From NCBI RefSeq assembly GCF_009834125.1, contig NZ_CP047146.1, positions 1,419,501 through 1,483,500 of the forward strand: a stretch of DNA of 64,000 bases, in the 5' to 3' direction. This stretch comes from Streptomyces sp. GS7. GTDB lineage: Bacteria; Actinomycetota; Actinomycetes; Streptomycetales; Streptomycetaceae. How positions within the stretch are numbered: position 1 is the first letter of the stretch; every line of letters begins with the position of its first letter. The position numbers and the translations under genes were made by a program. The notes beneath the pieces were generated by a model. The model saw only the letters and a list, made by a program, of their open reading frames with translations. It was not told where the DNA came from and did not search any database. Of this stretch, positions 26,193-35,101 are shown piece by piece.

Positions 26193-27215
26193 TCAGCGCG
26201 GCAGGACCACCACATACGCCTGCGGCTCCCGGTCCAGCGCCGCCATCAGGGCGGTACGGACCACCGTCGCCAGCTGCTCGGGCGCGTCGCGCAGCAGCCG
26301 CGGCAGGCAGCGCACGACCGTGATGCCGAGCTGCTCCAGCGCTTCGCGGTGCTCGTCGTACGGGGTGTTCACCGGGTCGACGGTGGGGCGCGGGGCGCGG
26401 GTGTCGATCTCCAGGGCCACCCCGTGCTCGGGCCAGTAGGCGTCCACGCCGCCCAGGTGCGGGCCGCCCGGCAGCCGCAGGTCGACGTTCCAGAAGGGGT
26501 CGGGCAGGCCGTGGGCGCGGACCATCCCGTAGAGCCGCTGCTCGGCCAGCGCGCGGCCCTCGGCGAGCAGGGTGTCCACCGCGTCCACCACGTGCGGCCG
26601 GTGCAGCAGCCGGGCCCGGCTCAGCTCCCGGACGACCGCGGGCGCCTCGCAGTGGCCGCCGCGGACCGCCTCGGCGAGCAGCCGGCGGACCAGGCAGGCG
26701 TCGGTCAGCCCGGCGACCGCGTCGGCCAGCGCGCGCTGGACGGGCGCGGTGGGCACCCCGGTGACGACCTGGGGGAGCGGCAGGTCGGCGCCCCGGACGA
26801 GCTGCGCGAATCCGGCCGAGCGCAGCCGCCGGGACCGGGTGACCAGCACGTCGATCCGCTCCAGGGACAGCAGCGGGGGAGCGGCGGTGAAGCCGTACAG
26901 GGCGAGCGCCGCCAGCCCGGTGATCATCGGCTCCGGCGCGGACGGCTGCGCGCCGCCCTGGCCGGGCACCGTCGGGCCGCGGTGCCGGGCGTAGAGCAGC
27001 GCCGCGTGCAGCCGCTCCTCGCTGGTGGGCGGCCCCTGGTGCAGCAGGTACACGCCGGGGAGCAGCTGCTGCCAGGGGCCGCCGGGCCGGCACCGGGCGG
27101 CGGTCTCCGCGGCCGGGACGCCGTGCTCCCGGAGCTGACGCGCCGTCAATACCCGGCAGTGGGCGTCGGAGAGGTGGCGGAGGGGGAGGGGGGAGAGCGG
27201 GGTGTCGTGGTTCAT
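26193..27215 (-). CDS. Protein with AbiEi-like N-terminus and Vsr/DUF559-like C-terminus
   Basis: The ATG at 27215 gives 340 residues. The N-terminal part (VLTARQLREHGVPAAETAARC, then GVYLLHQGPPTSEERL) resembles the winged-helix domain of AbiEi-type antitoxin families. The C-terminal part reads VDAYWPEHGVALEIDT, then YDEHREALEQLGITVVRC, which fits the Vsr-like nuclease fold of DUF559 proteins: an acidic pair, a helix, and an R-x-L-x-x-x-G-x-x-V-V-R strand. No partner toxin or methylase is adjacent. Such solo proteins are common and uncharacterised in actinobacteria. The transcript may be leaderless. Confidence 0.65.
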   Translation of the reverse strand: MNHDTPLSPLPLRHLSDAHCRVLTARQLREHGVPAAETAARCRPGGPWQQLLPGVYLLHQGPPTSEERLHAALLYARHRGPTVPGQGGAQPSAPEPMITGLAALALYGFTAAPPLLSLERIDVLVTRSRRLRSAGFAQLVRGADLPLPQVVTGVPTAPVQRALADAVAGLTDACLVRRLLAEAVRGGHCEAPAVVRELSRARLLHRPHVVDAVDTLLAEGRALAEQRLYGMVRAHGLPDPFWNVDLRLPGGPHLGGVDAYWPEHGVALEIDTRAPRPTVDPVNTPYDEHREALEQLGITVVRCLPRLLRDAPEQLATVVRTALMAALDREPQAYVVVLPR

Positions 27216-27339
27216 GCCAGGGCGATTCCCGGCGCCGCTCCGCCCCCTAACCGCTGTTACCCGCCTGTGGCACAAGCGGGACAATAATGCCCTCAAGTAC
27301 GGGCGTTCGACTGCCGATACCAGCTGGTCGGGGGGAGGG

Positions 27340-29928
27340 TTACGGCCGCCGCCCGACCGCCTCGTCACAAGCCTGTGCGCGCAGCGCCCGGGCCAGGTCG
27401 TCCCGCTCCTCCAGCACCAGCCGGCGCAGCGCGGGCGCCGCCTGCGCGTGCTCGGCCAGCCAGGCGTCCGCGGCGTCCAGCGTGGCCCGGTCCACCTGCC
27501 AGGACGGGAACAGCCCGCGCACCACGGACATCGCGATCTCGATGGACCGCTCACGCCAGATCCGCTCGATCGCCGCGAAGTAGCGCGCGGTGTACGGCGC
27601 CAGCAGCTCCCGTTGCCCCGGCTGCGCGAAGCCGCTGAGGGTCGCCTCCACCAGTGCGTTGGAGAGTGTGTCGGACTCCACCACGTCCGCCCAGGCCTGC
27701 GCCTTGACCTCGGCTGAGGGGCGGGCGGCCAGGCAGCGCACCTGGTGGCGCCTGCCGGAGGCGGTGTCGTCGCGGGCGAGCTCGGCGGCGATCACCGACT
27801 CGTCGGCGACCCCGTGCGCGGCCAGCGGCAGCAGGAACGCCCAGCGCAGCTCCTGGTCCACGTCCAGCCCGTCGATCTTCGCGGTGCCGTCCAGCAGTCC
27901 GGTCAGCAGCTGGAGGTCGGCCGGGGTGGTGGCGACCGCGGCGAAGTGCCGGGCCCAGCTGAGCTGGTGGCCGCTGCCCGGGTCGGCCACCCGCAGCTCG
28001 CGCAGCGCGCCCTCGGACAGCGCCCGGGCGGCGCTCTCGCGGTGTTCCGGCGAGGTGTAGTGCTCCAGCGCCGTCTCCGCCTGGCCGTGCACGGACTGCA
28101 GTACGCCGATCACGCTCTCCGCGCCACCGAACCGCCGCACCAGGTCCAGGAAGTCGCGGGCCGGCATCAGCCCGTCCCGGGTCAGCCCCCACAGCGCGGC
28201 CCAGCACAGCGCCCGTGCGAGCGGGTCCCGCAGATCGCCGAGCCGGGTCCGCAGGGTGGCCAGCGACCCCTCGTCGAACCGGGTCTTGCAGTACGTCAGG
28301 TCCTCGTCGTTGACCAGGACCAGCTCGGGCCGCTCGGCGCCGGCCAGCTCCGGCACGGACGTGCGCTGCCCGGAGACGTCCACCTCGGCGCGGGCGTACC
28401 GCACCAGCGCGGAGTCCGCGTCGAGGCGGCGGTAGAGGCCCACCGCGACCCGGTGCGGCCGGAGTTCGGGGTGCTGCTCGCCGGCCTCCTGGACGATCGC
28501 CAGCTCGGTGATCCGGTCCTGGGAGTCGTAAGTGACCTGCGGAGTGAGGGAGTTGACGCCCGCGGTCTCCAGCCAGGCGCGCGACCAGGCCGCCAGGTCC
28601 CGCCCGGAGGTCTCCTCCAGTACCGACAGCAGGTCCGTCAGCCGGGTGTTGCCGTAGGCGTGCCGCTTGAAGTACCGCCGCGCGCCCTCCAGGAACGCGT
28701 CCTGCCCCACGTACGCCACCAGTTGCTTGAGCACGCTCGCGCCCTTGGCGTAGGTGATGCCGTCGAAGTTCAGCTTGGCGTCCTCCAGGTCCCGGATGTC
28801 GGCGGTGACCGGGTGGGTGGAGGGCAGCTGGTCGGCCCGGTACGCCCAGGACTTGCGGCGGTTGGCGAAGGTGATCCAGCCGTCCGTGAAGCGGGTCGCG
28901 CCCACCTGCGCGAAGCTGCCCATGAAGTCCGCGTAGGACTCCTTGAGCCACAGGTCGTCCCACCAGTGCATGGTGACCAGGTCGCCGAACCACATGTGCG
29001 CCATCTCGTGCAGGATGACGTTGGCCCGGCGCTCGTAGGACGCCTCGGTCACCTTCCCGCGGAAGACGAACTCCTCGCGGAAGGTGACGCAGCCCGGGTT
29101 CTCCATCGCGCCGAGGTTGTACTCGGGGACGAACGCCTGGTCGTACTTCCCGAAGGGGTAGGGGAAGTCGAAGTGGTCGTGGAAGAAGTCCAGGCCCTGC
29201 TTGGTGACGGTGAAGATGTCGTCCGCGTCGAAGTGCCGGGCCAGCCCCTTGCGGCACAGCGCGCCCAGCGGGATCTCCAGCTCCGAACCGTCCTTGAAGG
29301 CGCGGCGGTAGGTGTCGGTGACGTAGTGGTACGGCCCGGCGACGACTGCGGTGATGTACGTCGAGATCGGCTGGGTGGTCGCGAAGCGGTGCCTGCCCGT
29401 CTGGGCGGCGCCGTCCTGGGCGCCGTTGCCGAGCACCAGCCAGCCCTCGGGCGCGGTGACCTCGAAGGTGAACGGGGCCTTCAGGTCGGGCTGTTCGAAG
29501 TTGGCGAAGACCCGGCGCGCGTCGGCGGGCTCGTACTGGGTGTAGAGGTAGACCTCGCCGTCCTCGGGGTCGACGAAGCGGTGCAGGCCCTCGCCGGTCC
29601 GGCTGTAGGCGCAGTCCGCGTCGACCACCAGGGTGTTCTCGGCGGCGAGGCCGTCCAGTGCGATCCGGCTGCCGTCGAAGACCGCGGCCGGGTCCAGCTC
29701 GCGGCCGTTGAGGGTGACCGAGCGGACCGAGGGGGCCAGGAGGTCCGCGAAGGACGAGGCGCCGGGCTCGGCGCACCGGAAGCGGATGGTCGTGCGGGAG
29801 CGGAAGGTGGCGGCCTCCGCGCCCCGGGTGACCGCTGAGCGGACATCCAGCGCGACGTCGTAACCGTCGACGTTCAGCAGCCGGCCCCGCTCACGTGCCT
29901 CGTCCCGCGACAGATTCTCACCTGGCAC
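27340..29928 (-). CDS. pepN: Aminopeptidase N (M1 family), second copy
   Basis: A GTG at 29928 with GGGAGG upstream gives 862 residues. This is a paralogue of the gene at 22048-24618: the N-termini run in parallel (GENLSRDEARERGRLLNVD against GTNLTREEAQERARLLTVD). GAMEN appears in YNLGAMENPG, and the zinc site is HEMAH from His307 with Glu330 in KESYADF. The catalytic set is complete, so both copies should be active. Differences around the active site (WWDDLWLKESYADF against WWNDLWLNESFATY) suggest distinct preferences. It is divergent from the mycothiol-type oxidoreductase gene. Confidence 0.92.
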   Translation of the reverse strand: MPGENLSRDEARERGRLLNVDGYDVALDVRSAVTRGAEAATFRSRTTIRFRCAEPGASSFADLLAPSVRSVTLNGRELDPAAVFDGSRIALDGLAAENTLVVDADCAYSRTGEGLHRFVDPEDGEVYLYTQYEPADARRVFANFEQPDLKAPFTFEVTAPEGWLVLGNGAQDGAAQTGRHRFATTQPISTYITAVVAGPYHYVTDTYRRAFKDGSELEIPLGALCRKGLARHFDADDIFTVTKQGLDFFHDHFDFPYPFGKYDQAFVPEYNLGAMENPGCVTFREEFVFRGKVTEASYERRANVILHEMAHMWFGDLVTMHWWDDLWLKESYADFMGSFAQVGATRFTDGWITFANRRKSWAYRADQLPSTHPVTADIRDLEDAKLNFDGITYAKGASVLKQLVAYVGQDAFLEGARRYFKRHAYGNTRLTDLLSVLEETSGRDLAAWSRAWLETAGVNSLTPQVTYDSQDRITELAIVQEAGEQHPELRPHRVAVGLYRRLDADSALVRYARAEVDVSGQRTSVPELAGAERPELVLVNDEDLTYCKTRFDEGSLATLRTRLGDLRDPLARALCWAALWGLTRDGLMPARDFLDLVRRFGGAESVIGVLQSVHGQAETALEHYTSPEHRESAARALSEGALRELRVADPGSGHQLSWARHFAAVATTPADLQLLTGLLDGTAKIDGLDVDQELRWAFLLPLAAHGVADESVIAAELARDDTASGRRHQVRCLAARPSAEVKAQAWADVVESDTLSNALVEATLSGFAQPGQRELLAPYTARYFAAIERIWRERSIEIAMSVVRGLFPSWQVDRATLDAADAWLAEHAQAAPALRRLVLEERDDLARALRAQACDEAVGRRP

Positions 29929-30041
29929 GACGTGCCTCCCTCACCCTCGTCACGAATATCGAACACTGGGAATCATGGCACGGCGACCGGCGGTTGAACC
30001 GTCCACGGAAGAACGCTGCACAGCCTTTCAAAGGAGACCCC

Positions 30042-30686
30042 GTGTCCGAGACCGCCAAGACCCCGGCAGACTTCTGGTTCGACCCGCTGTGCCCCTGGGC
30101 CTGGATGACCTCCCGCTGGATGCTGGAGGTGGAGAAGGTGCGTCCGGTGGAGGTGCGCTGGCATGTGATGAGCCTGGCCGTCCTCAACGAGAACAAACTC
30201 GACACGCTCCCTGAGGAGTACGCGGCGAACATGCGCCCCGGCGGCAAGTCCTGGGGGCCGGTCCGCGTGGTGACCGCCGCGCAGCAGCTGCACGGCGACG
30301 AGGCCGTCGGCACGCTCTACACCGCGATGGGCAACCGCTTCCACAACGCGGGCGAGGGCGTGAACCGCGAGTCGATCGCGGGTGCGCTCGCCGACGCCGG
30401 CCTGCCCGCCGACCTGATCGACTACGCCGACAGGGAAACCTACGACGCCGAGCTGCGCGCCTCCCACAAGGCGGGCATCGACCTGGTCGGCCAGGAGGTC
30501 GGCACCCCGGTCATCGCCGTCCCCGGCTCCGACGGCGACCAGATCGCCTTCTTCGGCCCGGTCGTCACCCCCGCCCCCAAGGGCGAGCAGGCCGCCAGGC
30601 TCTGGGACGGCACGCTGATGGTGGCGTCGATCCCGGGCTTCTACGAGATCAAGCGGACGCGGACGCAGGGCCCGATCTTCGACTGA
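30042..30686 (+). CDS. DsbA-fold oxidoreductase, mycothiol-dependent nitroreductase (Rv2466c) family
   Basis: The GTG at 30042 (AAAGGAG upstream) gives 214 residues. Alignment from memory with M. tuberculosis Rv2466c is close over the whole length: DFWFDPLCPWAW, VMSLAVLNEN, WGPVRV, YTAMGNR, DLVGQEVGTPVI and the C-terminal EIKRTRTQ. Those enzymes use mycothiol to reduce nitro compounds and disulfides. The active site here is Cys17-Pro-Trp-Ala20 instead of Cys-Pro-Trp-Cys, so the second thiol is absent and a monothiol mechanism is likely. A terminator follows. The gene lies opposite sodF, consistent with redox duties. Confidence 0.85.
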   Translation: MSETAKTPADFWFDPLCPWAWMTSRWMLEVEKVRPVEVRWHVMSLAVLNENKLDTLPEEYAANMRPGGKSWGPVRVVTAAQQLHGDEAVGTLYTAMGNRFHNAGEGVNRESIAGALADAGLPADLIDYADRETYDAELRASHKAGIDLVGQEVGTPVIAVPGSDGDQIAFFGPVVTPAPKGEQAARLWDGTLMVASIPGFYEIKRTRTQGPIFD

Positions 30687-30731
30687 GCTCCGACCGGTCT
30701 CCGACCACCCGGCACCGGGCACGGTGCGCAC

Positions 30732-30766
30732 GAAGCCCCCGCGAGTCCTGTCCTCACGGGGGCTTC
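30732..30766. terminator. Terminator between the oxidoreductase gene and sodF
   Basis: GAAGCCCCCG (30732-30741) pairs with CGGGGGCTTC (30757-30766); the stem continues inward with GAG/CTC after one mismatch. It separates two convergent genes. Confidence 0.8.
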
Positions 30767-30831
30767 GCTCTTGTCCGCCTGCCGGGTGAACGGTGAGAAG
30801 ACGATCACGAGGCAGGACGTCTGTAACGGCG

Positions 30832-31473
30832 TTAGGGCGCCAGCAGCAGGTTGTTCGCGCGCTCCTTCGCGGATGCGTAGCGCTTGGCGACGTCCTGCCA
30901 GTTGACGACGTTCCACATGGCTTCGATGAAGTCGACCTTCTGGTTCTTGTACTGGAGGTAGAAGGCGTGCTCCCAGGCGTCGAAGACGAGGAGGGGCACG
31001 GAGCCCTGGCCGACGTTGCCCTGGTGGTCGTAGATCTGCTCGACGATGAGGCGGCCGGTGACCGGCTCGTAGGCCAGGACGCCCCAGCCGGAGCCCTGGG
31101 TGGTCGCCGATGCCTTGGACAGCTGGGTCTTGAACCTGGCGAACGAGCCGAAGCTCTCGGCGATGGCGTCGGCCAGCTCGCCCACGCCGTCCTTCTCCAG
31201 CGGCTCGCCACCGCCGTCACCGGTCATGTTGTGCCAGTAGATGCTGTGCAGGATGTGGCCGGAGAGGTGGAACGCCAGGTTCTTCTCCAGGCCGTTGATG
31301 CTGCCCCACTGGTCCTTGTCGCGGGCCTCGGCCAGCTGCTCCAGGGTGTCGTTGGCGCCCTTCACATACGCGGCGTGGTGCTTGTCGTGGTGCAGCTCGA
31401 CGATCTCCGGGCTGATGACCGGAGCCAGTGCCGCGTAGTCGTAGGGGAGTTCCGGAAGTGTGTAGGTCGCCAT
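30832..31473 (-). CDS. sodF: Superoxide dismutase (Fe/Mn type)
   Basis: A 213-residue Fe/Mn-family superoxide dismutase. Metal ligands are visible as His28 in ELHHDKHH, a second His in HLSGHILHS, and Asp and His in [10 protein letters not shown]. The ATG at 31473 follows TTGGAGGCGGG; a longer reading from 31518 would run into the regulatory site and is not favoured. In Streptomyces the iron enzyme SodF is repressed by the nickel sensor Nur while NiSOD takes over. A candidate Nur box lies 36-52 bases upstream of the start, supporting the SodF identity. Confidence 0.9.
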   Translation of the reverse strand: MATYTLPELPYDYAALAPVISPEIVELHHDKHHAAYVKGANDTLEQLAEARDKDQWGSINGLEKNLAFHLSGHILHSIYWHNMTGDGGGEPLEKDGVGELADAIAESFGSFARFKTQLSKASATTQGSGWGVLAYEPVTGRLIVEQIYDHQGNVGQGSVPLLVFDAWEHAFYLQYKNQKVDFIEAMWNVVNWQDVAKRYASAKERANNLLLAP

Positions 31474-31508
31474 GCCGATCCCGCCTCCAAGCTGCGAACA
31501 TGCAGTAG

Positions 31509-31525
31509 TTGCAAACAATGCGCAA
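31509..31525. promoter_or_regulatory. Candidate Nur box at the sodF promoter
   Basis: TTGCAA-ACAAT-GCGCAA fits the Nur consensus as I recall it (tTGCaa-N5-ttGCAA) with two mismatches in the second arm. It lies 36 bases upstream of the sodF ATG, a natural place for repression. Confidence 0.6.
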
Positions 31526-31589
31526 GAGCACGCTACCAGCAGGAGTGATCACCGGACGGGGGTGCCGCCCGGCCTGGTCCCAAAGACGG

Positions 31590-31628
31590 AGGCGGGGCGG
31601 GACCTCGGAAGGAGGTCCCGCCCCGCCT
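31590..31628 (-). terminator. Terminator of the first amino acid permease gene
   Basis: A perfect 17-base stem (AGGCGGGGCGGGACCTC at 31590-31606, complement at 31612-31628) with a 5-base loop lies 20 bases past the stop codon. Confidence 0.85.
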
Positions 31629-31648
31629 CACGGGGTCCGGAAGGAGAA

Positions 31649-33070
31649 CTACCGGTTGCTCAGCGCCCGTTGCCGCAGCAGCCCGACCACCGTCAGCACC
31701 ACGCCGAAGCCGCCGGTGAACAGCAGCTGGATCCGCTGGTTGTCGTCGCGCAGCATCAGCACCAGCACCGCCACGATGCCGGCCAGCGCCACCCAGGTCA
31801 GCGCAGGGAAGGCCCACATCCTGACCACCAGCCTCTCCGGCGCCTCGCGCTCCAGCCGCCGCCGCATCCGCAGCTGGGCGACCGCGATGAAGCCCCAGAC
31901 CACCAGGACGGCCGCGCCGACCATGTTCAGCAGCCACTGGAAGAGCGTGGTGGGCCACAGGAAGCTGAAGAGCACCGCGACGAACCCGAAGGCCGAGCAG
32001 AGCAGCACCGCCCGGCGCGGCACCCCGCCGCTGACCTTCCCGAGGAAGGCCGGGCCCTGGCCGCGGGAGATGAGGGAGTAGGCCATCCGCGACGCGCCGT
32101 AGATGTTGGCGTTCACCGCGGAGAGCAGCGCGACCAGGATGACCGCGTTCATGATCTGGCCGGCCGCCGGGATCTTCAGGTAGTCCAGCACCGCCACGTA
32201 CGGGCCGCTCTTGGCGATGGACGGCGCGCTCCACGGGATGACCGTGACGATGACCGCCATCGAGCCGACGTAGAAGAGGGCGATCCGCCACATCGCGGTC
32301 CGCACCGCGCGGGCCACCCCGCGCACCGGGTCCTTGGACTCGGCCGCGGCGATGGTCACCGTCTCCAGGCCGCCGTACGCGAAGACCGACGCCAGCAGAC
32401 CGACCATCAGGCCGTCGACGCCCTTGGGCAGGAAGCCGCCGTCGCCGGTGAGGTGCGAGGTGCCGGGAGCCGAAGTGCCGGGCAGCAGGCCGAGGATGGC
32501 CAGCACGCCCAGGACCAGGAAGATGCCGATCGCGGCGACCTTCAGGGTGGCGAACCAGAACTCGAACTCACCGAAGTTGCCGACCGCCGCCAGGTTCGTC
32601 CCGGTGAAGATCACCATGAACAGCAGCACCCACATCCACGGCTGGGTGGCCGGGAACCACTGGTGCATCACGTCCGCGGCACCCAGCGCCTCGGCGGCCA
32701 CCGCCACACACAGCAGCGCGGTGAACATCCAGCCCACGGTGAAGCCGGCCCACGAGCCGATGGAGCGCTCGGCGTGCACCGAGAAGGAGCCGGACGCCGG
32801 ATTGGCCGCGGCCATCTCGCCGAGCATCCGCATGATCAGCATGACCAGCGCGCCGGAGACGGCGTACGCCAGCACGATCGACGGGCCGGCCGCCGCGATG
32901 CCCTCACGGGAGCCGACGAACAGCCCGGCCCCGATCACCCCGCCGAGGGCGATCATCGAGAGGTGGCGCTGCTTGAGGCCGTTCGACAGCGAGCCGCCGT
33001 CCTGGCCGGCGCCCTGGACCGCGTCGGCCTGCTCGCGGCCGGCCGCGGCGGACGAGGGTGTCCGATTCAT
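31649..33070 (-). CDS. Amino acid permease (APC superfamily), copy 1
   Basis: The ATG at 33070 gives 473 residues; a longer reading exists but lacks support. The protein has twelve transmembrane segments. The consensus motif IALGGVIGAGLFVGS lies in the first helix, and MRMLGEMAAANPASGSFS follows, both typical of the amino acid/H+ symporters of the AroP/AnsP/GabP group. The substrate cannot be fixed from sequence. It is the first of three paralogues at 31649-37257, all leftward but separated by their own terminators and, for the last, by bioY. Confidence 0.87.
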   Translation of the reverse strand: MNRTPSSAAAGREQADAVQGAGQDGGSLSNGLKQRHLSMIALGGVIGAGLFVGSREGIAAAGPSIVLAYAVSGALVMLIMRMLGEMAAANPASGSFSVHAERSIGSWAGFTVGWMFTALLCVAVAAEALGAADVMHQWFPATQPWMWVLLFMVIFTGTNLAAVGNFGEFEFWFATLKVAAIGIFLVLGVLAILGLLPGTSAPGTSHLTGDGGFLPKGVDGLMVGLLASVFAYGGLETVTIAAAESKDPVRGVARAVRTAMWRIALFYVGSMAVIVTVIPWSAPSIAKSGPYVAVLDYLKIPAAGQIMNAVILVALLSAVNANIYGASRMAYSLISRGQGPAFLGKVSGGVPRRAVLLCSAFGFVAVLFSFLWPTTLFQWLLNMVGAAVLVVWGFIAVAQLRMRRRLEREAPERLVVRMWAFPALTWVALAGIVAVLVLMLRDDNQRIQLLFTGGFGVVLTVVGLLRQRALSNR

Positions 33071-33355
33071 GTCGTACCTGTCCCAGTAAGTGAGATGCGG
33101 AGCGGGCGGAACTGCGGTCTCCCGGGGCCGTGGACGGCTCACATCCGGGGTCCTCGGCAAAGCTGGCTCAGTCTGAGTGCCGGTGTCCGCTCAGGGCAAC
33201 AGTCGTGCAGCGATTGTTCGGTATTCAGACGGGATCGTGACCGTACGTGCCTGATAGATCGTCGAATGCCGTGAATGTGATGTGTGACTCATGTGTGCCA
33301 GGGGTCGCCACGCGCGCCCCGGGGGGAGCGCCGCGGCGGCCCGGACGCCGCCGGC

Positions 33356-34774
33356 TCAGTCCCGTACGCGGCGGTCCCGCAGCTCCCGTACACCGGCCAC
33401 GACCAGCACCGCCGCGGTCGCCCCGGCCGACCACAGCAGCTGCGGCCGGGCCGCGTCGTCGGTGAGCATCAGCACGATCACGGCCGCCATCGCCGCCAGC
33501 GCCAGCCACGTCAGATAGGGGAACGCCCACATCCGCAGCGCGAGCTTCTCCGGCGCCTCCCGCTCGATGTGCGGCCGGAGCCGGAGTTGGGAGACGGCTA
33601 TCAGCCCCCAGACGAACAGCAGCACCGCACCGACCGCGTTGAGCATGTAGAGGAAGACCGAATCCGGCCACCGGAGATTCAGCAGGACGGACACGAAGCC
33701 GAACGCCACCGACGCCAGCACCGCCCGCCGCGGCACCCCTCCCCCAGTCTCGGCTTCGCCCGAGCGGGGGGACCCCCCTCCGGACACCTTCAGCAGCCCG
33801 CGCGGCGCCTCACCGCGCTCGGCCAGCGAGAACACCATCCGCGACGCGCCGTAGAGATTGGCGTTCAGCGCCGAGAGCAGCGCCACGAACACCACGATGT
33901 TCATGATCTGCCCGGCGCCCGGCACCCCGATGCGGTCCAGCACCATCACGTACGGGCTCTCGCCCGGCCGCATCGACGACCAGGGCAGCACGGTCACGAT
34001 GACCAGCATCGAGCCCACGTAGAAGAAGAGGATCCGCCACACCGCGCTGCGCACCGCCCGGCCCACCGCGCGCGCCGGGTCGTCCGACTCGGCCGCCGCG
34101 ATGGTGACCACCTCCAGCCCGCCGAAGGCGAACACCACCGCGAGCACGCCGGAGACCACCCCGCCCCAGCCGTGCGGCAGGAAGCCGCCCTGCCCGGTGA
34201 GGTTGGCCAGCCCGACGGGGTGGGTGTCCGGCAGCACTCCGAAGACCGCCAGCAGGCTCAGCGCCAGGAACAGCACGATCGCGGTGACCTTCAGTGCCGC
34301 GAACCAGAACTCGAACTCCCCGAAGTTCTTCACCGAGGCCAGGTTGGCGGCGGTGAAGACGACCATGAAGACCAGCACCCAGGCCCACTGCGGCACCGCC
34401 GGCACCCAGCCGTGCGCGATCTGCGCCGCCCCGGTGGCCTCCACGGCGAGCACCACCACCAGCAGGAACCAGTACAGCCAGCCGACGCTGAACCCGGCCC
34501 AGCGCCCCAGCGCCCGCTCCGCGTGCACCGAGAACGCCCCCGACGCCGGCATCGCCGCCGACATCTCCCCGAGCATCCGCATGATCAGCATCGCCAGCGC
34601 GCCGGCGATCAGATACGACAGCACGATGCCCGGCCCGGCCACCGAGATCCCCGCCCCGGAGCCCACGAACAGCCCCGCGCCGATCACCCCGCCCAGCCCC
34701 AGCATCGTCAGATGGCGCTGCTTGAGCCCGGTGGACAGCGGCTCTTTCCCGACCGGAGGCGGTGCGTCGTGCAT
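33356..34774 (-). CDS. Amino acid permease (APC superfamily), copy 2
   Basis: The ATG at 34774 gives 472 residues with the same signature motifs as copy 1 (LGLGGVIGAGLFVGSG, MRMLGEMSAAMPASGAFS) and twelve hydrophobic helices. Between LLKVSGG and VPRRAVLASVAF it carries an extra segment of about 13 residues (SPRSGEAETGG) that copies 1 and 3 lack. The DNA there is a palindromic element typical of Streptomyces dispersed repeats, inserted in frame into a cytoplasmic loop. The ribosome site is weak and a start at 34831 cannot be excluded. Confidence 0.86.
   Translation of the reverse strand: MHDAPPPVGKEPLSTGLKQRHLTMLGLGGVIGAGLFVGSGAGISVAGPGIVLSYLIAGALAMLIMRMLGEMSAAMPASGAFSVHAERALGRWAGFSVGWLYWFLLVVVLAVEATGAAQIAHGWVPAVPQWAWVLVFMVVFTAANLASVKNFGEFEFWFAALKVTAIVLFLALSLLAVFGVLPDTHPVGLANLTGQGGFLPHGWGGVVSGVLAVVFAFGGLEVVTIAAAESDDPARAVGRAVRSAVWRILFFYVGSMLVIVTVLPWSSMRPGESPYVMVLDRIGVPGAGQIMNIVVFVALLSALNANLYGASRMVFSLAERGEAPRGLLKVSGGGSPRSGEAETGGGVPRRAVLASVAFGFVSVLLNLRWPDSVFLYMLNAVGAVLLFVWGLIAVSQLRLRPHIEREAPEKLALRMWAFPYLTWLALAAMAAVIVLMLTDDAARPQLLWSAGATAAVLVVAGVRELRDRRVRD
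33736..33782. repeat. REP-like palindromic element inside the permease gene
   Basis: CCCCTCCCCCAGTCTCGG, then CTTCGCCCGAG, then CGGGGGGACCCCCC: the inner CTCGG/CCGAG and outer CCCCC/GGGGG arms form a hairpin. This form is a frequent dispersed intergenic repeat in Streptomyces genomes, but here it is read through in frame. Confidence 0.65.
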
Positions 34775-35101
34775 GGTGCGTACTCTCGCGACAGGGCGGC
34801 CGGGCCGCCGACGGCTTTGGGGGAACTCCACAGGTCACCGCGGGTCGCCGCCCAGTGTCGCCGCCCGCCCCGCGCTACCACAAAACCGGCGCCCGCTCGC
34901 CAACGCGGCCGTGATGAGCATCACGTGACCTGCAAAGACACCCCGCGACCCGGCAACGCCCGGCATTCTGGCGGATGTTCGGAAGTCTCCAAGCGGGCCG
35001 GTACGGCTTTGTCGGTGCCACACGATGATCGCCAACGGCCCGCTGGACTAACGTCATCGCGTCCCGACCGTCCCGCATCCTTCTCACCCCGCGGAGTACC
35101 G
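34775..35101. other. Divergent promoter region between permease copy 2 and bioY
   Basis: No gene is supported in these 327 bases. GTGATGAGCATCAC at 34911-34924 is a 14-base palindrome with the same geometry as the Crp-like site near malQ, though it differs at one consensus position. No riboswitch or BirA-type operator was recognised before bioY. Confidence 0.4.

Noticed and set aside
26193..27215. Type IV toxin-antitoxin pair
   Set aside because: Only an AbiEi-like N-terminal domain is seen; no AbiEii-like nucleotidyltransferase toxin is adjacent on either side.
27745..29838. A plus-strand open frame of about 700 codons opposite the second pepN
   Set aside because: It is a complement-strand shadow of the real gene with Val/Gly/Arg-rich composition and no ribosome site.
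31474..31518. Upstream start for sodF at 31518
   Set aside because: It would place coding sequence through the Nur-like box and promoter, and the family N-terminus [10 protein letters not shown] fits the ATG at 31473 with its GGAGG site.
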